Source: Novosphingobium sp. (GTDB taxonomy: Bacteria > Pseudomonadota > Alphaproteobacteria > Sphingomonadales > Sphingomonadaceae). From it: a DNA stretch of 58,063 bases. Position 1 is the stretch's first letter. Each line of letters begins with the position of its first letter. A model generated the notes under the pieces. The model had not been told where the DNA came from, ran no database searches, and saw only the letters and a list, made by a program, of their open reading frames with translations. The translations under genes were made by a program, and so were the position numbers. Shown here piece by piece: positions 14,914-23,667 of this stretch. The stretch lies in contig JAGHZR010000026.1 of NCBI GenBank assembly GCA_017745295.1, positions 1 to 58,063 on the forward strand. The letters run 5' to 3'.

Positions 14914-17900
14914 GTGGTTAATTCGATCGGTATTGGCACATCGATAAATCTTCTCTTTGGCTATCGGCCCGTGTGGAACCCGTCCGGCACAATTGCATCG
15001 CCCTTCTTCCTGCCGGTCGAGCAGCCCTTGCAAGCGCAAAATCCCGTTACCACACCGTCTCAATTGCAATATTGGTCGGGCACTCCGGTCATTACGCTTC
15101 ATGAAAGCGCGCAGTCGCTTGTCTCGATGCTCTATGATTACGATGTCCTGTCGCTCGCCAACGTGCAGCAGCACATCGATATCCCATCCGGTCCGCTTTC
15201 GCTTGGGGACGCGGATGCATTGGCTGCGCTTTCTGAAGTCGGTGAATTTCTAGGCATCGATTTCAGTAAATCGCAAAAATACATGCTGGTGACATATGAA
15301 CGCTGTGTGTCAACGACATCCGGGGACTATACAGACGGGAATGCCTCGAGAGCGACTCAGGATATCCTGACACCGGCGGCGGCCGCTGCCTTTGCCGCGC
15401 TTCCCAAGGCGGCGGCCCCCAAGACCGGATCTCCGCTTTACGACAGCAAGATAACGCTCGCAGATGCGCGTGAATATCTTGCCACAATCGGGCGGTTTGG
15501 AACGCATTTTGTCACCAAGGTATTTAACGGCGACAAAATTCTGCAGGTGTTCATCTACGACGATGATGCGTTCAAGTACCTGCAATCCCAGTTCGCGCTA
15601 TCCGCCACCAAACAGGCCGATGGAAAAATGGCCGTTTCCGGCGCTCTGGCCAACAGCTGGGTAATCTATACTTCGCCAGCGATTGCGGGGCAGGGCTTTG
15701 CCGCAGGATATGGGGCCTTGACGACGATTGGCCGTGATCCAGCTCTTGCTGCGGCAATAGCGGACGGGAAGTGGGCAGACGGATATGTCCCCGATGGCAC
15801 ACCAAGCATCTTTGCCGCCTCCAAGAACTATTCGCTGCTCGCGCCTCTAGATCAAGTGGTGCCTTATAGCTGCCAGTTGACTCCTTTGGCGCAGCTCCTG
15901 ACCAGTTCGCTGATCCAGGGGCCTTGGGACCGGTTGGTTGCGGGCGGACTTATGCAGAAGTTCGGTGACGCCGTGGTAATCCCGCTGCGACGCCCCTTGG
16001 ACTATGACTGGGCCGCAATCTTCCCGCAGGCGACGGATTCCTGGGCTTCCGGTATCGTGACGCCCGTTGTCGACATCTATCAGGAACGGGTCGACCTTGC
16101 CCAGGTCAAGCTGTCGGGCGCCGAAATCATCGGCGAATCCTACCAGATGCAAAGCTTTTCCTGCTTTGCACAAGTGTTGCAGGCGACGGCGATTTCCGAT
16201 GGGGGAGCCATTTCGCTTCCGTCAGATTCCATTACGCTCATCGCTCAAGTCATCGATACGACGCAGTCGCCGCAGACGCCCGTGCTGCAAATGAGTGCGA
16301 CAGCGCTTCAGCAAATGACTGTGGCCTGTCAGGATATGTATGGTGCCTTGATCTTCCAGGATATGGCGGATGAAGGCGCACGTAAGACAGCGCTCGATGG
16401 ATTCCTGCTGGAAAGTTCGAGCGAGCCAGACCCTGTTACGAACCGCTACACGGTTGCATTGGCAGGTGTTCTTACCGACCCACCGAGTGCGAGCGTCCTG
16501 GAAGGCCTTTCCCAGAGCGTGGAATTTTCGGTGGTCGCGGGCGAGTCTCTCTTGCAGGCGCAGGGGCCTTCCGCAGAGACAGTCAGGGGTTTGGAGGTCG
16601 AGTACCTCAACTGGCTGGCCCGCATCATTCCGGCGGATACGACGGATCCGGTTCTCGCCAACGCGCGCGTGCGCGCTCTTTACCTTGCGAACTCCGTCGC
16701 CGATTTCGGCAGTTCCACCGTATTCGTTCCTTATGTCACATATGACAGCTATGCGAAGTACGTGGGGGATCTGGTCACTCAGGCCACAGCGCTGAGCGGT
16801 CAGATCGGCCAATATCAGGCGCAGTTGATCACAACGGTTTCAACTTTCAAGGTCATGAACTCCATCGCAGCGGTCAACGACAACGTTCGCGCGATTGGCG
16901 GGGTGCTGACGCAATATTTCCAGGCGCTGGCGAATGGCCGCAGTGCGATGGACCAATATTATCAGGGCATTCTCAATCAGCTCGACGGTCAGCTTCAGGC
17001 CACGCTCAAGAATATCGTTCGGTTGCAGCAGCAGCTTGGCGATCAGCAGGCCTTGATCAGCAATCTCGGATCGCCCCCGGGCATCGTTCAACAGTTCGAA
17101 AAGGACTATGTCGAATACGAGAAGGACGAGGTTTTCCAGGCAGTGATGGGGATCGTCACCGGTCTGTTCAGCCTGGGAGTGGCGTTTGCGGGGATTCCTG
17201 GTGCCGCCGAAAAGGGCGTGCTCGATGCCTTGGAGGCGTTGGAGGACGTCTATGACAAGCTTCAGTCCGTCATGGAAGTCATCAGCAAGCTGAGCGTGAT
17301 TGAGCAGACGGTTCAGGATGTCGCGAAGATCAATGAACTGGCCAGTTCCATACAAGCCGCGGCGGATGCCGGAACTCTCGAAATGCCTAGTGCCGTAGAC
17401 ATTCAGATGATTCCAAACAATGTCGAGGCGGCTCTTGCGGGAGTTCCTCAGAACGGAAGCCTGCAACAGGACAAGGCAAACCTGATCGCCGCGGTCAAAA
17501 ACCTCTCCATCGTGGGGTCGGCATTGCTGAGTGCCCAGGCTCAGGCCAGTCAACTTCTGGTGGAAATTGCGAACACGCAGCGTTTGAAGACAATCAATGG
17601 CCAGCAGCAGGCCCAGATGTCAGGTCTCGTCAACGCGCTGCACCTGAACAGCCTCTCGGTACCGCCGGATCTGGCCAAGATCGATTTGATTGGTATGACC
17701 GGGCAGTTGCAGTTTCAGCTCAAGCAGGTCCTCAGCACGCTTGCCAAAGTATTGGTACAGCAGAACGGCGCCTTGCAGTTCACATATTTCGGTGAACCGG
17801 TGCCGATCACGTCCTTTTCCCTTAACCAGTTGCTGGCGGTCATCTCGCAGCAGGATGCCAGCATTATCAATGCAATCCAGGACCTCAATCCGCAGCCACA

Positions 17901-20781
17901 ACCCGTTCCTGGCCCTGTCACGGTGAAGATTGGTTCCATCCCTTATAAGGAACTGATCAACGGACGTTTCAAGCGGCTATCCGTACATTTGTCAGAGCCG
18001 GGGTTTCAGAATTACGTCATGGTTCGGATCGACAGGGTCGTTCCCAGGGTTTCGGGCGTCAAGTCCACGGCCTCGGGAAATTACGAGATCGCGCTTGACA
18101 CCAACGCCCAGCCGTTTCTCGATCGCGACCAGGACAGGGGAACACGCACGTTCGCCTCGACGCAGCGGGTGTTTGGTCCCTACGTGTACAATGTGGCGAC
18201 GGGCGCTGCCGAATTCGGCACAGGCGTGGGAACGTTTGCCGACAGTGTTACCCATCTCACCCCGTTCACGGACTGGAATATCTGGTTTCCGGCCAAGAGC
18301 ACCAATCGCAATATCGAGTTCGATGATCTTTTCGTCGATATCGAACTCGATTTCTATGTAACGGCGATCTACAACGATCCCGTCGTATCGTTGCGGCAGG
18401 CGTTGATGCGTGCCGCGCAGGCGAACCCGATCGAGCCCATGGCTCTGTTTGCCGGCAGTTCTCCCCTGGCAGCGGACCTTGAAGCTACGATACAGGCGGC
18501 CCTTCCCGATTCCACGCCCAGTCTCGCCTATCTCGAAGGCCAGATGTATCAGAATCAGAACGTTCTGAACGGCTGGGATGCGGCCTTCAGCATGATCTCC
18601 GAACCAGTAAATGCCTTCCTGAACCAGCAATTCCAGGCCTATCTCAAGACACTGAATCCGGGCAGCGACAGTGGTCTGATGACGATTTCGGCTTCCTATT
18701 TCGGAACGCCGACGCCGGTTTCCTTCCATGGACAGACGTTCTGGACGAGCCAGGTAACCAAGCTGGATATCGACCTGACCAATCCGCTTCTGCAATTCGT
18801 CGCCAGTGCCGACCAGGCAACGGTGCAGCAATTCATCGAGAGCGGTTCCGTCACGTCAGGGTCTGTCGATGTCAACGGCAGCGCGAGCGTGCCCAGCACG
18901 TTCATTCCCGGCAACGCCTACCTCCCCTCAGGGCCACTGAATTTTACGGTTGATTTGGCGACCAGCGAACTGGTGATTCCGACAGCCGACGTATTGGGGA
19001 ATGGCCTCGGGAGCATTTACTTGAAAAGTTCAGGTAATTTGCCTGCTCCCCTGCAGACAGGAGAGCCAACCCAGAATACGAATGAATACTTCATCGTCGG
19101 CTGGGTCACCACCGCCAGCGAAACCCGTATCAAGCTTTCTGCAGACCCGGCGGGAACTGCGCCGATCGTGCTGACCGATGCTGGCAACGGCGAGCATACC
19201 CTGACGCTCGGTATAACTTGGAACACGCCTTCTGTGGTCGATACCAGCAAGTCTCCTTATGTCTTTGCGAACGTGCAATTGTCCACGATTCAGGGCATTG
19301 TCGAGCCGCCTGCCGGACAGGGCGACGCCAGCGCAACGCTTACGGTCACGCTTGATTTTCCCACCGGATCCTTCGTGTTGCGCAACATTCACGTAAATCC
19401 GCCGAATTGGGATCCCGCGCCCAATGCGACGCAGATCTCTGACGCGATCGCAAACTATTACGCGCAGAATGAAATCAAGTTCATCGTGCAGACGATCAAC
19501 ACGACCAATCTTGCCAGCGATCCGGCCCTGACACCAAGCAAGTTCGTGCTGCATGCCATGAATACCAATGCCGGCAATAATGTGCTTCAGCTCCTCATTG
19601 CGACCACCGGGAAAGTGCAGAACCTTCAGGCACTCGCATTGACGGAGCCGGTGGCCTACGATCCCGGTGGACCTGTGGCGGGATCAAGCGATCTCATGGT
19701 CTCGCTCATGATCAGTCCGCAAGTAACGTTCCAGAACATCTTCGTTGACAGTTTCAACCGGGGCTCCACGAACTTCATCGTCGCAGCGGTTCCGCCGAGT
19801 CAGGACTTCCAGGCATGGAGTGCGACAATGTCGTCCGGGACCGTCAGTGCACCCGTGCCTTTCAACGACAGCTATCAGGTCAACGGTACCAAAACCCAGT
19901 TCCGGATTTCGGAGCAGTCCAACAATCTCATATGGGATATCTCCGGTTTAACATTCTCGCGTACGCAAACAGACGGCATTGCCTTGTCCTATTCGAATGG
20001 GACGTCCAATCCGCCGACAGGTGGAACGACAGTGAACTTCCAGTACCGGCAATATGTCTATGCGCCGGGGACCAGGTTTTCTCCTGGATATTATTACTGG
20101 ACGGGATGGTCGGACGCTTCCGCTACCGCCTATGTGACGATGGCGGGAACCTATCCGCTTGAAGTCACGAATGTGGGAACCAACCAGGAAGTCGGTTTTT
20201 CGACGACGAACCCGCAGGTCAACGTCGACAAGTCCAGCGACCTAAAGCCCACCGGTGCCTGTGAGTGTAATGACAACGATATCAAAATTGCATTGATGTC
20301 GGCTCTGTCGGATGCAGTTCCGGCTCAGTTGCAGCAGAACATGCAGCAGATCAGCTTCAAGCCTCTTTCGGTCATGGCACTGGAAAGCCTTCTGTTTCCC
20401 GCCAACCAGCTTATTTCGATGAGCACGGCCAAAGTTCCGTCCGCAGCGCTCGTTGTTGGGAGTTTCCTGGCACAGGTTAGGCTGAAGAGTTCGAGCTATA
20501 CCGTGACCATTCCCGCTTCTGCCGGTGCGATGGGGACTTTCGGATCGACGAGTTTCAAAAGCGGGACTGCGGTAAACAGTGCCACCATGACAAATCGTCC
20601 GGCAAAGTTTGTGTTTACATATGGCCCGATCGACCCATCATTGGGCAATCCGGTCGATTACACGATCGACATTGAGAAGGGCACCGTGAATCCTCCATTG
20701 ATCGCGGCGGTCTATCAACCCGATACGACCGGCAATCCGCAGAACGTCACGCTTCTGCTGCCCGGTTACGGAACATCCTGA
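14914..20781 (+). CDS. Giant MACPF-helical-TULIP fusion protein (putative pore-forming/lipid-binding toxin)
   Basis: This 1955-residue protein is not a known named family member as a whole. Residues about 55-480 resemble a MACPF domain: the signature F195-G196-T197-H198-F199 follows DAREYLATIGR, with VITLHESAQSLVSMLYDY before it. Residues about 610-960 are long amphipathic helices interrupted by a hydrophobic hairpin (740-765, from VFQAVMGIVTGLF), as in ClyA-like alpha-pore toxins. About 1010-1160 looks like a beta-sandwich. From about 1195 a TULIP/P47-like domain begins at G1220-W1221-D1222 and ends near VPSAALVVGSF, followed by a 95-residue tail. No signal peptide is visible. Start: GTG with GGAG eight bases upstream. 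It heads a four-gene operon whose other members repeat its modules. Function (membrane insertion, lipid transfer, insect or amoeba toxin) is inference. Confidence 0.72.
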   Translation: MVNSIGIGTSINLLFGYRPVWNPSGTIASPFFLPVEQPLQAQNPVTTPSQLQYWSGTPVITLHESAQSLVSMLYDYDVLSLANVQQHIDIPSGPLSLGDADALAALSEVGEFLGIDFSKSQKYMLVTYERCVSTTSGDYTDGNASRATQDILTPAAAAAFAALPKAAAPKTGSPLYDSKITLADAREYLATIGRFGTHFVTKVFNGDKILQVFIYDDDAFKYLQSQFALSATKQADGKMAVSGALANSWVIYTSPAIAGQGFAAGYGALTTIGRDPALAAAIADGKWADGYVPDGTPSIFAASKNYSLLAPLDQVVPYSCQLTPLAQLLTSSLIQGPWDRLVAGGLMQKFGDAVVIPLRRPLDYDWAAIFPQATDSWASGIVTPVVDIYQERVDLAQVKLSGAEIIGESYQMQSFSCFAQVLQATAISDGGAISLPSDSITLIAQVIDTTQSPQTPVLQMSATALQQMTVACQDMYGALIFQDMADEGARKTALDGFLLESSSEPDPVTNRYTVALAGVLTDPPSASVLEGLSQSVEFSVVAGESLLQAQGPSAETVRGLEVEYLNWLARIIPADTTDPVLANARVRALYLANSVADFGSSTVFVPYVTYDSYAKYVGDLVTQATALSGQIGQYQAQLITTVSTFKVMNSIAAVNDNVRAIGGVLTQYFQALANGRSAMDQYYQGILNQLDGQLQATLKNIVRLQQQLGDQQALISNLGSPPGIVQQFEKDYVEYEKDEVFQAVMGIVTGLFSLGVAFAGIPGAAEKGVLDALEALEDVYDKLQSVMEVISKLSVIEQTVQDVAKINELASSIQAAADAGTLEMPSAVDIQMIPNNVEAALAGVPQNGSLQQDKANLIAAVKNLSIVGSALLSAQAQASQLLVEIANTQRLKTINGQQQAQMSGLVNALHLNSLSVPPDLAKIDLIGMTGQLQFQLKQVLSTLAKVLVQQNGALQFTYFGEPVPITSFSLNQLLAVISQQDASIINAIQDLNPQPQPVPGPVTVKIGSIPYKELINGRFKRLSVHLSEPGFQNYVMVRIDRVVPRVSGVKSTASGNYEIALDTNAQPFLDRDQDRGTRTFASTQRVFGPYVYNVATGAAEFGTGVGTFADSVTHLTPFTDWNIWFPAKSTNRNIEFDDLFVDIELDFYVTAIYNDPVVSLRQALMRAAQANPIEPMALFAGSSPLAADLEATIQAALPDSTPSLAYLEGQMYQNQNVLNGWDAAFSMISEPVNAFLNQQFQAYLKTLNPGSDSGLMTISASYFGTPTPVSFHGQTFWTSQVTKLDIDLTNPLLQFVASADQATVQQFIESGSVTSGSVDVNGSASVPSTFIPGNAYLPSGPLNFTVDLATSELVIPTADVLGNGLGSIYLKSSGNLPAPLQTGEPTQNTNEYFIVGWVTTASETRIKLSADPAGTAPIVLTDAGNGEHTLTLGITWNTPSVVDTSKSPYVFANVQLSTIQGIVEPPAGQGDASATLTVTLDFPTGSFVLRNIHVNPPNWDPAPNATQISDAIANYYAQNEIKFIVQTINTTNLASDPALTPSKFVLHAMNTNAGNNVLQLLIATTGKVQNLQALALTEPVAYDPGGPVAGSSDLMVSLMISPQVTFQNIFVDSFNRGSTNFIVAAVPPSQDFQAWSATMSSGTVSAPVPFNDSYQVNGTKTQFRISEQSNNLIWDISGLTFSRTQTDGIALSYSNGTSNPPTGGTTVNFQYRQYVYAPGTRFSPGYYYWTGWSDASATAYVTMAGTYPLEVTNVGTNQEVGFSTTNPQVNVDKSSDLKPTGACECNDNDIKIALMSALSDAVPAQLQQNMQQISFKPLSVMALESLLFPANQLISMSTAKVPSAALVVGSFLAQVRLKSSSYTVTIPASAGAMGTFGSTSFKSGTAVNSATMTNRPAKFVFTYGPIDPSLGNPVDYTIDIEKGTVNPPLIAAVYQPDTTGNPQNVTLLLPGYGTS

Positions 20782-20869
20782 GGCAGGCATGCATGATCGC
20801 GGTCAGGCCAGCGCCCTGCAGAAAATCCGGGTTTGACCGTCTCATGACAAAACATTTTCGGAGACCGCG

Positions 20870-22243
20870 ATGATCGAGCAAGTTTCCTCCGACACAAAGG
20901 CTCTTCTGGCCCAACTTCACGCGGCGCCTGCAGTCCCCGGGGGCTGGGATACTGCGCTCACTTTGTCCAGGCCCGCTGTGGAAGCTTTGATCCTGAGCGA
21001 TTGGAATACATCGCGGGATGTTCAAGCGGACCATTCGTTGTTCTGGATAGCGCCCGCCGACGTAGAGGGGCGGTACGAAGTTGTGGAAGTGCAAACCGAG
21101 TTGCCAACGCCTGCTGTCGATCTGAACGTGGACAGTCAGACGATGCGCCTTGGGTTCAAGATCGAAAGCGGCTCTCTTCAGTTCGCAAGCCTGTCAGCCG
21201 ACGAAGTCGCGCACGTCAGGGAGGCAGGAGGGCTTGGCGCAGTTCGTGGCGCAATTCCTTCCGTCGTGACGCCGATCACGCCACAGAACCCACTTCGACT
21301 TGAGGGGACTGCCGGGTTCGAGGTGTCGACGGCAGAAGATCAGGCTAGCATATGGATCGGACTGAATCTCGCAACAGCTACCCTGACTTTATCAGGAAGC
21401 GGAAGCGAAGCATTTTCCAGCCAGGCATCGACGCAGACTTTGGCTCACTGGCTGGCTGCGCACAAGCAGACATTCCGTATCGCATCGTTGACAACGGGAA
21501 GTGAAACCGAGGCAGGCTCGCTGAGCGTCGCGACCGTTGCCGTTCGCATCGTTACGTCGACTGCGGGTGAAGAAGTGTTGCAAATCCTGACGAGCAGTTT
21601 GCCGGGTGTTGTTGCTTCTTCGTCTGTTAGCGGAGTCATCCATCCTGACGGCCAGGATTTCAGCCTTCTTGTCAGTTCGCAAGCGGCGGTGACAGTGCTG
21701 GCCAATGCGTACAATCTTGGGCGCGGAGCGATAAAGCTGGCAGCTGTACCTCCGGAAGACGACCGGGTGCACTGGTCGGCGCTTGTTCATGAACCCATGG
21801 TTTTTGAAGGGGTTTTCGGAAACCAGAACGGAGAGGTCTATGTTAAGGACCATGCGCGTCTCTACATGGGCTTCGGCGGGTCGGATGGCGGAGAATTGAA
21901 ACTCTTCACGTTCACAGACCCAGCCTCGACCATTCAGTTGCAGCTCAAGCTCGCTGCAGATTTTCCGTTGGGTATAGATGGCTCGGGTGCAGACCAGACC
22001 ATCGATGTGGATCAAGGCAGCCAGTCGGTCACCGCTACAGGCTTTTACGAGGCGATCGTACAGCCCCAGCTTGAGCGTTTCCTGACTGAAGACATCAAGA
22101 CCGACATGACCCAGGTGCGCATGACGGCGATCAGTGACTTTCTGCTTCGCGATCTTGTTCTGCCCGGACATCGGCCGATTTTGGGGCTTGTCGCGCTGCC
22201 GGGTGAACTGTTGGTTGCGGGAAGTCTGGTGCTACGAGGGTAA
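20870..22243 (+). CDS. TULIP/P47-like protein
   Basis: This 457-residue protein resembles the tubular lipid-binding (TULIP) proteins of the OrfX/P47 group found beside clostridial neurotoxins. The N-terminus has GGWDTALTLSRPAVEALI (G25-W26-D27), equivalent to the GWD helix of P47. The body is beta-rich. The C-terminus ends LPGELLVAGSLVLRG, matching the closing strand of the other two TULIP-like proteins here. It is the most diverged of the three. No signal peptide or membrane helix is seen. GGAG six bases before the ATG supports the start. An 88-bp gap separates it from the giant gene upstream. A lipid-binding role is inferred from fold family only. Confidence 0.65.
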   Translation: MIEQVSSDTKALLAQLHAAPAVPGGWDTALTLSRPAVEALILSDWNTSRDVQADHSLFWIAPADVEGRYEVVEVQTELPTPAVDLNVDSQTMRLGFKIESGSLQFASLSADEVAHVREAGGLGAVRGAIPSVVTPITPQNPLRLEGTAGFEVSTAEDQASIWIGLNLATATLTLSGSGSEAFSSQASTQTLAHWLAAHKQTFRIASLTTGSETEAGSLSVATVAVRIVTSTAGEEVLQILTSSLPGVVASSSVSGVIHPDGQDFSLLVSSQAAVTVLANAYNLGRGAIKLAAVPPEDDRVHWSALVHEPMVFEGVFGNQNGEVYVKDHARLYMGFGGSDGGELKLFTFTDPASTIQLQLKLAADFPLGIDGSGADQTIDVDQGSQSVTATGFYEAIVQPQLERFLTEDIKTDMTQVRMTAISDFLLRDLVLPGHRPILGLVALPGELLVAGSLVLRG

Positions 22244-22272
22244 ACGCTCAAGTTTCTATAAGGGATACGCAT

Positions 22273-23667
22273 ATGGCCGATAGCCCGACACTCGCCTATC
22301 TGCTTGGCCAGATGGCTCAGGACAAGGAGGTGCTCAACGGTTGGGACGCCGTACTTAACGTCCTGGAAAGTGCGATCAATACCTTCTTCCAATCCCAGTT
22401 TGCAGAATTGACGTCAGGTACCGGGCAAATGGTGATCAGCCAAGTGTTCTGTGGACCGGCTCTCGATAGTCCGCATGGAAGATATTGCGTGGTGACGCAG
22501 TATTCGTTCACCCTGGGGGCGCCTGACTTTGTATTTACAGGGGGTTCGAACACGGTAGACGTGACCCAAGCGATTGTCGCGGGGACCACGCGCTCCGGTA
22601 CGATGCCGGTGGGGCCTGATTTCGTACCGGCTTCCTGCGGCTGTGTGGCCAATGATCCTAAGGTCACATGGGGGCCGCTGGAGAACGTTGATCTTTCTGC
22701 GCATCCCTCCATTTCTGCCCAAGTTCAACTCACGTCCGTCGTCGGCCTGGTCGATCCGACGACCCATACTCTTGTCCTGGATTTTGCGAACGGCGCTTTT
22801 ACACTGAACAACTTGACGCTTCACGGCGTATCGCCCGGACAGATGGCAGGCCAGCTGCTCAGCTGGTTCGTAACGCATGGCGTGAGATATGAGCTTGCCT
22901 CGCTGGATTATTCGCAGGGAAGTTCGATTACATCCCTGACACCGACCTCATTCCAGTTCCATGTGTTCCAGACCAATTCGGGTAACATAATCGTCCAGAT
23001 ACTGATTACGACCGATGGAAGTCCTTCCCAAGGTGTGCCGATCATCCTTGAGCCGATACCGACTGCGGATGGTTACACCTGCACCCTGATGATCAACTCC
23101 CGGATCGTTTTCAGCGATATCCTGTGTGCGGGCTTCAACAGTGCGGGCAAATCGTTTCAACTTTACCCACAGGCTCAGAGCGGGACCCAAGGGTACTGCG
23201 CTTTCATTTCGCCGGAAATGCATTTTTCGGGCTCTTTCAGCTACGGCAGCTGCTGCGACAGAACTACGGTTACTTATTCGCTATACCTCGGAGGAACTTA
23301 TACCGGCACTGCAACGAATGGATTTTATCTCTATCAATCCATAACCCCAAGCGGAAACGTTGGAAACACGATCACGGTCTCGGCCAACAATCCCGTCTCT
23401 CTTTCGGGGTCGGGTGAAGGACAGGCCATCGGGATCACGCCCCAGCCTCCATCGATCAACGTCACGGGCGGCGCGTCGGATACGATCAACAGCCAGTTGC
23501 AATCCATCCTTACCGGTGATTTCCAGACAGCCATGGCCGGCATTTCATTCACACCGGTGAGCTATTTCGCGCTCCGAAGTGTCCTGTTTCCCGCCAGCCT
23601 CATCGCCATGGGCGTCGTCCAGGTTCCAACCGACTTGCTGATTGTCGGGACGTTTCAACCGAAATGA
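22273..23667 (+). CDS. TULIP/P47-like protein, close paralogue of the giant protein's C-terminal domain
   Basis: The 464-residue product aligns with the C-terminal third of the 1955-residue protein. SPTLAYLLGQMAQDKEVLNG (residues 4-23) parallels TPSLAYLEGQMYQNQNVLNG, the GWD motif is at 23-25, and LTPTSFQFHVFQTNSGN parallels LTPSKFVLHAMNTNAGN. The ends also match (RSVLFPASLIAMGVVQVPTD against ESLLFPANQLISMSTAKVPS). This is therefore a stand-alone copy of the TULIP-like module, lacking the giant's extra 95-residue tail. Start: ATG at 22273 after AAGGGAT, 29 bp after the previous stop. Its TGA overlaps the next ATG by four bases. Several cysteines (for example GSCC near 335) are unusual for the set. 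Confidence 0.68.
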   Translation: MADSPTLAYLLGQMAQDKEVLNGWDAVLNVLESAINTFFQSQFAELTSGTGQMVISQVFCGPALDSPHGRYCVVTQYSFTLGAPDFVFTGGSNTVDVTQAIVAGTTRSGTMPVGPDFVPASCGCVANDPKVTWGPLENVDLSAHPSISAQVQLTSVVGLVDPTTHTLVLDFANGAFTLNNLTLHGVSPGQMAGQLLSWFVTHGVRYELASLDYSQGSSITSLTPTSFQFHVFQTNSGNIIVQILITTDGSPSQGVPIILEPIPTADGYTCTLMINSRIVFSDILCAGFNSAGKSFQLYPQAQSGTQGYCAFISPEMHFSGSFSYGSCCDRTTVTYSLYLGGTYTGTATNGFYLYQSITPSGNVGNTITVSANNPVSLSGSGEGQAIGITPQPPSINVTGGASDTINSQLQSILTGDFQTAMAGISFTPVSYFALRSVLFPASLIAMGVVQVPTDLLIVGTFQPK

